DNA of 64,000 bases, taken from the NCBI GenBank assembly GCA_034401795.1, contig CM067373.1:91346996-91410995 (forward strand), in the 5' to 3' direction. The position numbers and the translations under genes were made by a program. The notes below the pieces were generated by a model, which did not search any database, was not told where the DNA came from, and saw only the letters and a program-made list of their open reading frames with translations. This DNA comes from Chaetoderma sp. LZ-2023a. Its lineage: Eukaryota; Mollusca; Caudofoveata; Chaetodermatida; Chaetodermatidae. Positions 38,504 through 50,412 of the stretch are shown in pieces. Each line of letters opens with the position of its first letter. The stretch's first letter is position 1.

Positions 38504-38585
38504 TTAACCGTTTAATATTCAAGCCGGTCAGAACTGGTCTCTGCAGTGGTATTGAGGAATGTCCATTTGCAGGCTAAGAAAAGAG
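38504..38585 (+). mobile_element. Family A MITE, left fragment
   Basis: TTAACCGTTTAATATTCAAG to GTCCATTTGCAGGCTAAG, then sequence unrelated to the family. GCCGG subtype like the 7063 copy. Confidence 0.75.
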
Positions 38586-39319
38586 ATGGTGGACTTTAAG
38601 ACTATAATTAAATGTCATGTCATCCTGTTGTCTGTTCAGTCATTTCAATACAACAGCTTATAGACCAGTTTCAGGAGTCAAATTATATTGTAGCAAGAGT
38701 AATATTTTGACAATAATTTGTCAAACGTTTTACTGCCTGAGGAGGTAGAAACGGCATTCAGCCAAGTTACAATCACAATTTTCTTTTTGTTTGAGGGGGG
38801 GGGGGGGGGGGGGTGGGGTGGAACATACTCGAAGCATAGAATGGCTGGACAAAGTGATCCAGATGGCATCGGACATGCACCAAGAATTAGGTAAATATTA
38901 AAAATTTTCAAAAATTACCAAAATGCTCGACATGCAGGCTCCGGCCATGCAGGCTCTGTCGTCTAGTTTCATATTCCAAGCTGTCTATAAATTGATGCAT
39001 GTTCTTTGATTTTGAGCATGTATTTTTAATAATTAGGTGTTTTATCCATGACAGCCGTGTTGTGTTCACCTGGGACCAATTTTCATCATCTTGTTCTTTT
39101 TAATAACATTTTCTGTAGATTTGTACATTATATTTATATTTGGGTTGGCTGAAAAGGTTCGGTCCCACACTGCTGGGGCTGTGGTTAACATGTGTGTGTC
39201 TGATATTATTAATATTATTTTAACAGATCTTAACCATGTGTAATTGGACCTGTTCACTAATTTACTACAGTAATATTAACCCAAAATAAAAGATTGCCTA
39301 ACAAGTTATTGATAGCGTT
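38586..39319. other. Unassigned DNA with poly-G run
   Basis: A run of about 18 G occurs near 38797-38814, followed by GGGGTGG. AAATTGTCAAACGTTTTACTG words on the - strand hint at a LINE 3' region (38690-38740), but too little is present to classify. Confidence 0.45.
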
Positions 39320-40140
39320 TATCATTCTATCACCCTGTCCTCATAACATTCACGCACGCACACGCACACACACACTGTCCTCATCATCACATTTCCCCAC
39401 ACAGCTCAGCCATTATATCACCCTGTCCTCATTATCACACTGCCCCACACAGCACAACCATTAGATCACCCTGTCCTCATTATCACATTGCCCCACACAG
39501 CACAATCATATCAGACTGCCCTCATTATCACATTTCCCCACACAGCACAACCATTATATCACCCTGCCCTCATTATCACATTGGCCCACACAGCACAATC
39601 ATTATATCACCATGTCCTCATCACATACCCCACACAGCACAATCATTATAACAGACTCTTCGTTATCACATTGCCCCACACACCAACCATTTCTATCACC
39701 ATGTCCTCAATTATATCATTATATCACCCTGCCCCACACAGCACAACCATTATATCACCCTGTCCTCATCACATTGTCCAACACAGCAACCATTATATCA
39801 CCCTGTCTTCATTATCGCATTGCCCCACACTGCACAATTATTATATCACCATGTCCTCATTATCACATTGCCCCGTACTGCACAATTACTATATCACCAT
39901 GTCCTCATTAATCATTATATCACCATGTCCTCATTATCACTGCCCCACACTGCACAATCATTATATCACTATGGCCTCATTATCACATTGGCCCACACTG
40001 CACAATCATTATATCACCATGCCCTTATTATCACATTGCCCCACACACAGCACAACCAGTATATCACCCTGTCCTCATTATCACATTGCCCCCCCCCCCC
40101 CACACACACACACAGCACAATCATATCACCCTGTTCTCAT
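39320..40140. repeat. Minisatellite, 48-bp unit, about 16 copies
   Basis: Units read CATTATATCACCCTGTCC, TCATTATCACATTGCC and CCACACAGCACAAC, with single-base changes and short deletions. It ends in a C run and (CA)n at about 40089-40113. Because 48 is divisible by three, long open frames run through it in several frames (39488-40150 for example); these are not genes. Confidence 0.93.
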
Positions 40141-40218
40141 CATCACATAAAAACAAGAACAGATAGTTGTGGCAAAATTACATGAATAAAGTATGGTATT
40201 ATTGTACTTTATACATAT

Positions 40219-40463
40219 TGTGGTGCTCCTAGAAAAGATGGATTACCGTACATTAGCATGACAGTCATTAGTTCCGTACTTTGCCGGAGATTGCCGAGTC
40301 GCCTGTAGGCAGTCGGTTGTCAGGCAACAGGACGCGCACTGGCAGACGAATCCTGGACGGCAAGCAGTGCGGAGTAACTTCCCTCTCATCATGCCAGCTC
40401 GCCACATCACAGATAAAGGTACCATTTATTACTAATCAACTAGCAATTACCTGATTCACTACA
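40219..40463 (+). other. Possible solo LTR or LTR remnant
   Basis: A 245-bp block starts TGTGGTGCTCC and ends CACTACA. It is followed by ATTGGTGTCAGGAATAAAAG, which resembles the start of a retroelement internal region. TG...CA borders and the following primer-site-like word are the only support; no second LTR was found. Confidence 0.3.
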
Positions 40464-40823
40464 ATTGGTGTCAGGAATAAAAGCTCGCCCAGAAAATTTA
40501 ATTGGAAAACCTAGTTGGGTTGCGTTTTTTCTCAAGTCTACATTGTCTATATCTGTGGTTTTCAAATTTAGCGCCATATTTGTCTAATTATTTACTTTAA
40601 ACTGTTTCCTGGTTTCACTTTGACTTTGCCCGGAGTATTCACTTAACATTCATGCAGGTAAATGTCCAGTTAATAATGTTTTACAGGTTTGTGCTTGTAC
40701 GTTTTATATACGTTTTTCATGCACTGGCCCACATTGGCGGGTAGCGAAGGCAAAAATTCTCCATATTGCAAAAGCAGATAACGAACGTTAACAGAAAACG
40801 CTTAAAAGTTTACCCTACCGAAC
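40464..40823. other. Unassigned DNA upstream of a Tc1 fragment
   Basis: No gene. It may include the 5' flank of the Tc1-like fragment that starts at 40824, but no terminal inverted repeat was identified. Confidence 0.4.
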
Positions 40824-41186
40824 ATGGGCCGCCGCCCAGGGCTACCCGAAAATCAGCGCCATGATGCAATGGGAAGACTCGCTGCTGGGCAGAGCGTTCG
40901 CGCTGTTGCTCAATATTTTAATGTTCACGCCTCAACCATTTTCCGTCTCCGCCAATGTGAGCAGGAAACTGGACATGTTAATGACCGACCACGATCTGGC
41001 AGACCGAGAGCAATAACACCACGAGAAGACCGCTACTTAGTGACATCATCACGACGTCACAGGTTTGAGACTGCGCCGCGGCTGTCCGATAATTTGCACA
41101 CCGCTACCGGCACTACAGTGCATGCACAAACTGTGCGAAACAGACTCCATGATGCTCATAGTTTTAACTTTCTAGGCCAAATATAA
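40824..41186 (+). pseudogene. Tc1-like transposase, DNA-binding half only
   Basis: These 120 codons start MGRRPGLPENQRHDAMGRL and include a helix-turn-helix (SVRAVAQYFNVHASTIFRL) and the hook GRPRAITPREDR, followed by a second helix-turn-helix-like region. Similarity stops after TVRNRLHDA; the last residues to the stop are unrelated. The catalytic domain is absent. This is a different Tc1 lineage from the two other copies, and it cannot act as a transposase. Whether the DNA-binding half is expressed cannot be told. Confidence 0.8.
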
Positions 41187-43163
41187 TAAAATAATAATAA
41201 GAAGAAAAACAGCTCAATTTAGTTTGCGACACAAAAGAAGCCTAATGCTATGTTCTTCCCTGGTGTCGTGTTTTGATGGGAAGACAAAGTTTCAGAGCGC
41301 GCTTCATCCTTTTATACTATTTGGTGACGTCACAGGCGGCGGATGACCACACCTAAAAACTTTTACAGGTGATTCGGTCATTCTTATGTGAATATTTCCT
41401 TGCTTTTCGCCTGGATGCCTTATGAGTAATTCCTCCCATATGAGGCGAGTAGTTGTAAGTATAGGAAGAATGGCTCGTTAAACTTGTCTTTATTTCGCAC
41501 ATTTAACAGCCTCCGACCAACATAGCAACGTGGTACTACTTTGTCGTTGCGGCGCCTCACCTTTTAATTAGCGTGAGGCGGTTTTCCAGGTTGGATGCTT
41601 ATAAACTTGCCTATTCAAATTTTAGGCTGGAGGGCCTGATGGGGTGCGTGGGAGCCAGGTGACGTCAGCGGTAATCTCCCGGACTCATCCTCGCCACTCC
41701 TCCATCACGCTGTGGTAGTTGCGTTGTTGGGCGGCTCTTTTGTTTAAAGCATTTGATCCAACTCACTGGAAATAGTAGTAAATGTCACGTGGCTCTAAAA
41801 AGCATGTGGTTGATCGGAAACGTGTGTGCTATCTGTGGCGACGGTCAAAATGCTGTTGCTGAGATGTAGTCTGTTGCAGAGGCGAGAGATAAAAATATAT
41901 ATGTTACATCAAGATCTTTATAATGTCCCGTATTTGCGCGAGTTCTTTAACATGCGTCTTGGTAAGTGTCTGTAATAGGTAGTTCTCAGTCCGTGTTGAT
42001 TATAGACTGGAACGCATGGGAGAGAATTTTTGAAATTCTCTGATTTTACTACAGGATTTTTGATGCCGCTTTACCGGCCCTTGCACTAATAATGATTTGT
42101 AGCACGGTAGAGCAGTTGTGCTCTTAATCAAAAATTTAACATTAAAGTTGTAAGTAATTTTTATGTGTTGTTTAAACAGATCTATTCATGCGGTAGATCA
42201 ACGTTACTGATCCCGTCAAGATAGCTGTGTTTTCCAAGCGGGAGGGCTGGCCAAGCATTCTCCTTGATGGGTGGAACTAGCTCTGTCCCGGCTTAGACCA
42301 AACATATCTGTACCATTTTTAGTAATGGCTAAATTACAGTACAACTCGCAAACATGTGTGCCACAATTTTTATGATTACAATGCCATCGTTCGGAGATTG
42401 TGAATACAGTCAACCTGAGTGTCTGTGTTTCTGCGGGAAGTGGGAGGGGGAGGCGACGTGAATGTCAACTTTATCGAACCCTGAGGGTATTTCACTCTGT
42501 AATGGCCGAGCCCATGGGCGGGACAGAGTTACTTTAGAGCGAAGATGACCTGTTGGATGCTGTCGTAACTTTGATCAAACCATTGTCGATTTCAACTTTT
42601 CGGTAGCAAAGTCCTACTCGTGACTGACAACAATGCGGGCATCTTGCTCTCTTAATCATATTGACTGTTATTACGTGTAGATGACGTATGTAGTTTAGCT
42701 GTTTCCGTACGACGTCGGGAGAAAGGGGTAGGGGAGGACCGTTGGACAAACGTCCTCCCGTGACGCGTTCTGTAGATGGCTGTGGTGCATTCCTAATATC
42801 CATATGATCAGTTCTCCCGTAACTGGATAAGGTGTGTGCGGGAGATTTGTTGGTTGCGTTCTGTTGATAATAATGCTGTTGTCGGGATGTCTGGGCTGCT
42901 GTATGATTGGATGTGGCAGCCTTTGGATGGGGGATGTGGTCATCTCCCGTTACATGACGGTTAGTGCGTTGTCGTAGTTTTTAGACACCAGGAAAATTCG
43001 AGCCGAGAGTCTACTGAACAGGCTGCTTCCCTGCCCACCGCGGGGGTTACTGTTGGTTGGTGCAGTGCGGGATGCCACCTCTGTTCCACGGTTCTGTGGT
43101 TATAGACACGCTAAGGCTTCATCCAGCCTCTTCACTTCCATGCTATTCACCATATGTTCCACT
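41187..43163. other. Gene-less region beside the Gypsy element
   Basis: It contains a promoter-like block on the - strand (41301-41340). It should hold the 3' LTR of the Gypsy element, but no copy of the 50407-50440 sequence was found by eye. A GGAAGTGGGAGGGGGAGG purine run lies at 42435-42454 on the + strand, the wrong strand for this element's polypurine tract. Confidence 0.4.
41301..41340 (-). promoter_or_regulatory. TATA and CRE block, - strand
   Basis: On the - strand TATAAAA (complement 41310-41316) is preceded by a full CRE, TGACGTCA at 41325-41332. The block CTTCATCCTTTTATACT then ACGTCACAGGCG closely matches the block at 52853-52888, suggesting two diverged copies of one promoter, possibly LTR U3. 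Confidence 0.45.
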
Positions 43164-44575
43164 CTACAGGAAACATGCCGTGGGTCGGCCACAGCTTCCG
43201 CTTATGGCAACTATGATGGGGTGCATAGCATGAAGTTGGTGGGAATGGGAAGAGATCGGAGGAATACTTTTCCATCCAGTCCCTTGGGCAAAACAAACAC
43301 AAAATATACGATATGACTTCCCAGATCTAGTAGACCCAGGCTGAGGAGGGAGAGGGTGAGTACGTATTTCGGCATCATCGTCAGCGTTAGCCGCTTGTTC
43401 ATCCATGTTCTGGCTTGGTAGAACTGGGGCTGAACTAGCACCACAGTGCTCTGTGCTAACTGGGGGAATACTAATTTCCGTAGAAATATTTGTCTGGGTA
43501 CCGGTGTCACGAGAAACGCCCAGTCCGTGCTCTGGTGCTGGGTCGTCACTGACACAACGTTTAAGTCGATCGAAGTGGATGATGGCGGTCAAGCCATCCG
43601 AAGCACGGATGCGGTAGGTCACGTCCGACATCTTGCCTACTACCACATAGGGGCCTTTCCACTGGTGACTCAGTTTACTTGGCACATCAGCAGACCGTCG
43701 TGAATTGTGTACCCAAACCATTCCTCCTGCTTCATATGGATCTCCATGCACTCTCTGGTCGTGCCATGTCTTTTGCCGCCGGTGTGCAGTGGATAGTGTT
43801 TCTCTCACTAGCTCATGGTCTTGTTCTATCCTTTGCCGCAAGAGTTCGACATAGAGATGGTGAATTTTTCTCCCCTGGTATCCGTGGCATGACCAGGTCC
43901 ACGGGTAAGGCTAATTCACGGCCTAACATTAGCCGAGCAGGGGTGTAGCCTGTGCTGGAATGTTCCGAAGTGCCGTAAGCCATTAGCACATACGGGAGCC
44001 ATGGGTCCCAATCTCTACAATAAAGGCGTGTTTCCTTAGTAAGCATCTCCGCGAGATTTCTGTTGAATCTCTCTACCATCCGGTCGCTCCGGGGGTGGTA
44101 CGGAGTTGTCCTTGTTTTGACGATATGGAATAATTTTCAGAGCTCTGATATGAGCCGGCTCTCAAAATTACTTCCTTGATCGGAGTGCAGTTCATAAGGC
44201 ATACCAAAGTGGCAGAACACATTGCTGGCCAAGACCTCTGCTACGGTGGATGCCTCTTGGTCCAGCAAAGCAAATGCTGCTACCCACTTCGTAAAATAAT
44301 CTTGTAATACGAGGATATATTTATTTCCGTCATCCGTCGTATTCAAGGGTCCGAGCACGTCGATAGCCACTCGCGCCCATGGTGCAAAAACAATCTTAAT
44401 TTGCGATGGTGCGATATGGTGTTGGCCAACAGCGGGTCTTTGGCACGGGATACATTTGGCAACCCATACCTTGACACTATCGTGAATCCCGATCCAGTGG
44501 AATCTCAGTTTGATGCGGGCAACGGTTCTCTCCACGGCCAGATGTCCGGAGTTATCATGCAGTTAGTTGTTGGAG
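43164..44575 (-). pseudogene. Gypsy integrase region, broken
   Basis: From the high end: an HHCC zinc-binding region with CIPCQR, then the catalytic core with Asp in AIDVLGPL and Asp in HSDQGSNFES. An in-frame TGA at about 44134 follows SEL. After it come YHPRSDRMVERFNR with the third acidic residue, and YGTSEHSSTGYTPARLMLG. A frameshift near 43850 leads into the C-terminal GPYVVVG (GPY/F-type) domain and a tail. It would insert the element's cDNA into chromosomes; it is disrupted at least three times, including at its start. Confidence 0.88.
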
Positions 44576-45554
44576 TATAAGCTCTCGATTACTTTCCGGA
44601 ACCACCAAATGGTCGTTAATGTACAAAACGTTATTTATTAGTTGACATTGTTCGAACTGTTGGTAATAATATTTATCCGTGGGAGACAAAGGTGTCACCG
44701 ATTCCTTAGGAGGACGTACCCCCTCCTGAATCCACGCGTATATATTCCGTGTCTTCATGTCTGTTGTTTGGTGGTGTGCGATTTTCTCCGGATTCCACTC
44801 TGCGCACTTCAATTCGGGGAACTCCGGAGATGGCTGTTTTGACTGTGTCATGGTGTCGGCCTCTTCGTGTTCAGGCTCCGCGCCGATCCTGCTAAGGGTG
44901 TCGGCATTTCCATGCAATTTGCCGGGATGGTGAACAATGTTAAAGTTATAGGCCTGCAGGGATTCCTGCCATCTCGCTACCTGGCCCTCCAGATTTAAGT
45001 TCCTGAGCCACCGTAGTGACGCATGGTCTCTACAGAGTGTAAAAGGGCGCCCATACAGGAAGTGTTTATAATACTTGACAAAATGGACCGCCGCCAATAA
45101 TTCTCTCTTGGTGGTTACATATCTTTTCTCCGTTCTACGTACGCGAACCATAACCCAATACCTGCTCTGTTCCGTCTTCAGTGACCTGAACTGTGCCGAT
45201 AGCGAAAGCTGACGCATCAGTGTCTAAGATGAAATCGAGGTTTGGATTAGGGTGAGCAAGACTTGGGGCGGTCGTCAAGCGTTCCTTCAGTGCCTTGAAG
45301 GAGCCTTCACACTCACTCGTCCACTCAAATGGTCGATCTTTCTCGGTGACCTGGTAGAGGGGTGAAGCAATCTCGCTAAAATGTCGGATATAACGGCGAT
45401 AGTACTGGTATAGGCCAAGGAAACTCTGTGTCTCCGTAACTGAAAAGGGCCATGGCCACTCTGCTACTGCCTTAGTTTTTGATGGCTGTGTAGCCACTCC
45501 ATCACGGATATGATGTGTCCCAAGAACTCGACCCTCTGTCTGAAGAGATGACAT
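44555..45554 (-). pseudogene. Gypsy RNase H region, broken
   Basis: QSFLGLYQYYRRYIRHFSE marks the end of the RT thumb. Then DFILDTDASAFAIG carries the first RNase H Asp. A frameshift near 45180 leads to KRELLAAVHFVKYYKHFLYG, with Glu, and HASLRWL and GNADTLSR, with the later Asp. The domain would remove the RNA strand during reverse transcription. It is split into at least two frames. Confidence 0.88.
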
Positions 45555-47205
45555 TTCTTTGGTTTGAGTTTCAAATTAGCCGTGCGGAATCGGGAAAGCA
45601 CAGTGTCTAAATTGATTACGGTTTGCTCAAACGTAGGTCTGAAGACTATTACGTCATTGATGTAACAGATCTCCCATTGCAGTGTGGTCAATACCTGCTC
45701 AATGAGTCATTCAAAAGTTCCGGGAGCATTGCACAAGCCGTACGGCATCTTGCGGAATTGGAAAAGTCCGTCTACAAACGAATGCCATCTTTTCCATATC
45801 ATCCCATATCAGCTTCATCCATGGCTACTTGCTAGTAACCAATAGCTAAATCAAGGGTACAAAACCACTTGGCTCCGGACAATGAATCCAAGGCCTGATC
45901 TATCCGAGGTAACGGATAAGCGTCTTTAACGCTAAGATCATTAAGGCGGCGGTAGTCTATACAAAACCGCAAAGTTCCGTCCTTTTTGCCTGCTGGCACT
46001 ATAGGGCTAGCCCATGGAGAAGCGGAGGGTTCAATAATGGCCGTTCGCAACATGTCATTCACTTGTTGGTGTGCTTCCGCTTCTTTGTGAGTGGGAAGAC
46101 GTCGCATGGGGCAATTATTGCCGGTATCGATGGAGTGTTGTACGAGATGAGTTTCTCCGAGATCAATATCTCCAGAGGAAAAATGTTCGGGTAAATCATC
46201 AGTCAGCGGTGGGGTCGTATCAGAAAGTGCAGATGTTTCCAGTGAAATTATGTCCACTAAATGGCCGCAGCGTACTCCGGGTTCCAGAGTGATACGATCT
46301 GCGGTACCATTGAACACTCGAAAGGGTATTTTCCCTTTATCTGTGGTGTCTACTATTATGCGGGGACTTGTGCATTGTGAGGTGATCATGTAATCAGGGT
46401 CGGGTTCCAGCATGGCGATGTGTGTGTTGCTTCCTAACTGTGGTGCGGTGGCCCATATGATCCGTTCCTGTCCTGGCTCAACCGTGGCTGTAGTTGAAAG
46501 TATTACTGCACACGTATTGTATAACGATGATGCGGGTCCAAGAGGTATTCGCCGCCCGTGCATGTCGAGTTCCTGTTGTCTGCAGTGTATGATGGCTTCA
46601 CTGGCACTGAGGAAATCAGAGCCAAGTAGGGTGTCATTATGAATGGAGGCGATGACAACTCTCTGAATGAATTGCATTTCCTCGATCTGTATAACTAAAT
46701 TAACTACACCGGCCACGGGTACATCTGCTCCCGTAGCCGTCTGTAGGTAAATATTTGTAGGATTAAGGGGGGGGGGGCCCTTTTTATGAGGCGGGGTGCT
46801 CTCATACAAGCGTTGGTTAAAAACTGTAATAGAAGCTCCGGTGTCGATGGTGGCGCTTGTAGAAACGCCACTAAACAGACAGGCACATTTGTAGATTACT
46901 TTACGATGAACCTGCGGAAGAGTTTCCAATGATGCTGTCCACAATAGTGGCGGGGGAGCAGCATCACTCTGTATATATTCCGACTGTCTCCTTATTGCTT
47001 CTCGCAATGTTGCAGGTGGCTGAGTGAGGAATGGGCCAGTTCGTCGTCTCCGCTGGGGTGTAGGCTGCGGTGAAGACGGAGCTGGGGTAAGCAATGGTGG
47101 TGGCGTTATTGTTGTTTCTGTGTGAGCAGTATTAGTATAGACAGTGGCACGTACGGGATGACAGATAAGTTCTACCTGTGCAAGCCATTTCTGACAATGC
47201 TTCAT
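45464..47205 (-). pseudogene. Gypsy protease and reverse transcriptase, broken
   Basis: The 457-codon open frame 47205-45832 starts in a proline-rich linker. It holds a retropepsin with IDTGASITVF (about residues 120-129) and LLGSDFL (about 193-199), then the RT start through WASPIVPAGKKDG, CIDYRRLND and LDLAIGY, ending in a stop. After several stops and shifts (45830-45690) the frame 45691-45464 resumes with the catalytic box. The box reads YINDV instead of YIDD, so one metal-binding Asp is lost. A G-run (46771-46780) sits inside the frame. Confidence 0.9.
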
Positions 47206-48630
47206 AGGATGTTTTGTTGAAGAACAAAAGAAACAGTGTGGTTTGCATGGACGTGCGTTCTTCCATCCAAGTCAGCGCTTGCGAATCCATAAGGCGGAAT
47301 GAGTCATCTCTCCTGAATCGCTCCTGTCTGTGGATGCGGAAGATGATGCTGATTGGTGTGGTGTTCTGCATACCACCATGGGACACCGAGAAGCTGGTGT
47401 CTTGGTGGCGGGACGTGGTGCTTTTAGAAACGTGGTTTCAGCGGACGTACTACAACCTACTACTGCCGTTTTACAAAGAAAAGAAGGTTTGTTGTGTACG
47501 GAAAAAGAAGGGGATGTCCTTGCTGTGGATGGGGGAGGCAATGTAGGCACAGACAATTTGGAAGCCGTGCTTTGTGATGTTGATGTGTCTGTTACTTTCT
47601 GTGGATGGCGTGCCGAGAGACAAATGCGGGCACCGAAGTGCACTTTCACCCTTTGGTTTCCCGGTGTGGTTCACTGTCCCCGCCACGACAGACGGACGCC
47701 CAGTTCCCCACACAGGATGCAGCCTAGGCTAGGTGCCTTTTCGTATATGCCTGAGATAAAGACCTGTCCACATCAGGGGAACAGAATCTGGAACAGAGTC
47801 AAGGTGCACACTGGTGACTCCCGAGCCGAGCGAACACAGTACTGGGCGCCAATAGGGTCATCTTGGCAAGGGGCCGTAGCCCCGCATAGACCGTACCACG
47901 GAGGTGATGTCTGCTAGACGTATCGCAACTAAGGCCTTCGTGTAGATCGTACTTTGACGTCATTTTAGCTGAGAGGCCCTGTGCAGATCGTACTTAGACA
48001 GATCATCCACCCCACGGGTACCTGGGTGCCGGACTGCTCTACTCGTCCGGCAAGTGACAGGTTGCACCATCTCATGCACATACCCTCCTGCTTCCCAAAG
48101 AAACACTTTTCATGTTCTCTGATCACAGGAGGCATGACTCGCAATACGAATGCTTGCCATGGCCTGACTGTACATTGAGCCATCTTGACCACTCATGACG
48201 AGAAATGGGTTGATGAACTGACATGATCAAGACGACCGTCCGGCGACCCAGGCGATAGCGACCACCATCTCAGCTCACGCTCAGGGGCAACCGACGGTCT
48301 GATCCGTATTTATCTGCCAACAAAATACAAACTGACCGTTTCCCCGGCCTTGCCTGCAGGGCGTCTCTGATTATTTGGCTTTTCCCTGGGTGAGGTTTGT
48401 CGCCTCCTACCATACATGTCCACTTACTGAAATCGGATGAACCAAAAATCTCAGCAGCCCGAACAATGCGCCGACCAGACGGTACCACAGTAGGATGTTA
48501 ATTCATCCTTCGTTAGATCTCCTCTGCCCTATATTACAGATCTTACATCCACCCGGCCCCTCGTGGGCCGCCTGTTCTGAGCCCCCTTCGAGGAGCCTAT
48601 CTCTCTTGGGCTCGGTGTATTTCGGTACCC
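47206..48630 (-). pseudogene. Gypsy region between gag and protease, unassigned
   Basis: Serine- and threonine-rich open frames (for example 47649-47272) lie here without a recognisable domain. The stretch 47720-48490 has no Gypsy similarity I can see and may be an inserted or recombined segment. Confidence 0.45.
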
Positions 48631-50273
48631 TTAGGAGTTTGATGGTTTCTCTTGTTGCGGTGTGGTGCGGTCCTTTGGAGGCATTGTGGAGGGAGGTCGG
48701 TTAGGACCCCGCACCCTCCAATGTCCTGGCGGACCGCTTCCGAAACAGGTGTTCAGTGGCGGTGCGGTGCTGGTAGTGTTTGTTGTCCTAAACTGTGTGG
48801 TAGCAAGGTTTGTGCTGAGTGTGGTGACTAAGTTAGTGAGTGCTGAGATCTGCTTGTTGATCTCTTCTATCCGCTCTCTCATGTTGCCGTTGTTGTTGTT
48901 GTTTCACTGGTTTCTGGGCCCTGGGGCTCCACTGTACCCACCTCTGCGGGCACAGCCCCTTCCTCCAGGCGCTTGATTCGGACTGGTCTGATACTAGTGG
49001 TGGTGTCTGCGTGGTTGATGTTGCTGAACTGGGGGGAACACTGGCGGGCGAGGCGACACCGTCTCTCTCATTGATAGGATGGAGTTGGCGTCGGTTATTT
49101 TTCTCCCACCCTAGGAAGTTCTCAATACGAACCGCAGTTGCCGTTAATTGGCCCAAACTCCTGTGGTCGCCAAGAAATAGCTTTTCCTTTAGAGTGGGTT
49201 CACCGCTTAATGCATCGATGAACGTATCAAGATGCAAGTGGAGTACGCCATCCACATTGGTGCTCGGATATGCACAGGTAACTAGCCTTCTGATTTGGCT
49301 AGCCAACTCGGGAAGAGTTTCTCCCACGCATGGTCGTAGATTCTTAAGTTGAAGACAACTGGTTTCTCCGAGGGCTGTATCGCCAAATCGCTCTTTGAGT
49401 GCTCGTTCAAATTGTGTGTAGGTAGGTGTACAATCCGTTCCCAGATCCGCAAGAACTTGCAGGGCTTTTCCCGAAAATTTTGCTGCAAGATATTCACCCA
49501 TTTATAATTGGTCCAGTCATTCTCCCCACTAAATTCGGGGGGGGGGGGGTGGGGGTGGGGGTATGACTCGACCAAAACCGAGGGAAGACTGTAGGTCTTG
49601 AAATCTGGGTGGTGCAGATATCTGAGGTGGCGGATTGTACTGACATTGGTCTTGGTTTCGGTGGTGGTGGTGTTTCCCGTCGATGCCGTGGAGCGAGGAC
49701 ATGCGTACTCCAATTTACTGAATCTGCCCCGGTGGTCGAGCCATAGACCGGCATGGGTCTATGAACGGGAGGCTGATTACGGTGGAGAGTGCGTGGTCGT
49801 TCCTCCCGCGGTGAGGGCTGTCGTTCCTCATATGGCGGTGGTGCTACTGGCTGACAGTTGTGGTATGTGGCGTGACTGATTTACCAGCAGAATGGTGGTG
49901 CCGATTCCTCCCAATGACTGCGGTGTTCCCCGTGAATATAGCGTTTCGCTGGAAGGGGTCGGTGTGGGAGGTTGTCTATGTAATGGATTTTCACCAGGCC
50001 ATACTGTCTCCGTAAATGACACGGGCGAACAATAGTAGTCTGAAGGGCTGTATATATGCCCATAGTCGGGTCTTTGTCGGAGTCGTCCACGATTCGGCCC
50101 TGATGGTGTTGGCCTGTCGCAGATGTCCGAGATGGTTCTAAATTCTGTTCCCGCCTGTGAGGCATCCAGGAAGGTGCCATCGCTAACAGGCTAAAACAGA
50201 TGATAGTGCGGAGTTGTTGACTCCGCCGAATTTCTGCCATAGTCTGTGAGCATATGTGCTGAAAATCCGTCAT
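48631..50273 (-). pseudogene. Gypsy gag, broken
   Basis: The N-terminal part is proline-rich and spread over several frames (50273-49494), with a G-run (49540-49550) that shifts the frame. Frame 49501-48833 holds a capsid-like region (KFSGKALQVLADLG, FERALKERFGD, PELASQIRRLV, FIDALSGEP). Frame 48882-48631 holds a coiled stretch and the remains of a CCHC zinc knuckle, CFGSGPPGHWRVRG, in which two of the four metal ligands are lost. Gag would package the element's RNA. Confidence 0.85.
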
Positions 50274-50381
50274 ATGAGGCTATCTCTTGATCGAGGGAGT
50301 CCTCGCTGAACGGAGATGGGATTGAACTGAGCTCACTATATGGTGTGGGCGTGAGTTCGCTACACGTTATTGCTGTTGTTC

Positions 50382-50404
50382 TTCGGGCCCCACATCGGGC
50401 GCCA
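50382..50404 (-). promoter_or_regulatory. Primer binding site, tRNA-Lys(CUU)-type
   Basis: The - strand reads TGGCGCCCGATGTGGGG then CCCGAA. It differs at about three of 23 positions from the complement of the 3' end of animal tRNA-Lys(CUU). It starts two bases inside the LTR edge at 50407, as expected for a primer site. Confidence 0.7.
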
Positions 50405-50412
50405 CTTGTAGC

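Larger units (their letters stand above)
43164..50412 (-). mobile_element. Ty3/Gypsy LTR retrotransposon, decayed
   Basis: Reading down the - strand the order is primer binding site, gag, protease, reverse transcriptase, RNase H, integrase. This order defines Ty3/Gypsy. Every domain is recognisable but the frame breaks many times. The internal region ends near 43164. The 5' LTR edge is set by TGTAGC at 50407 on the + strand (LTR end ...GCTACA on the - strand), two bases from the primer site. LTR outer limits were not resolved. Confidence 0.9.

Noticed and set aside
39488-40185. Open frames of 99-220 codons on the + strand
   Set aside because: They run entirely within a 48-bp tandem repeat whose length is a multiple of three. 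Composition is repetitive and frames overlap each other.
43053-43948. Open frames on the + strand across the integrase region
   Set aside because: Antisense of the Gypsy integrase; no domain on this strand.
47214-47917. 110-195 codon + strand frames
   Set aside because: They lie antisense to the Gypsy gag-protease interval and show no recognisable domain or splice context.
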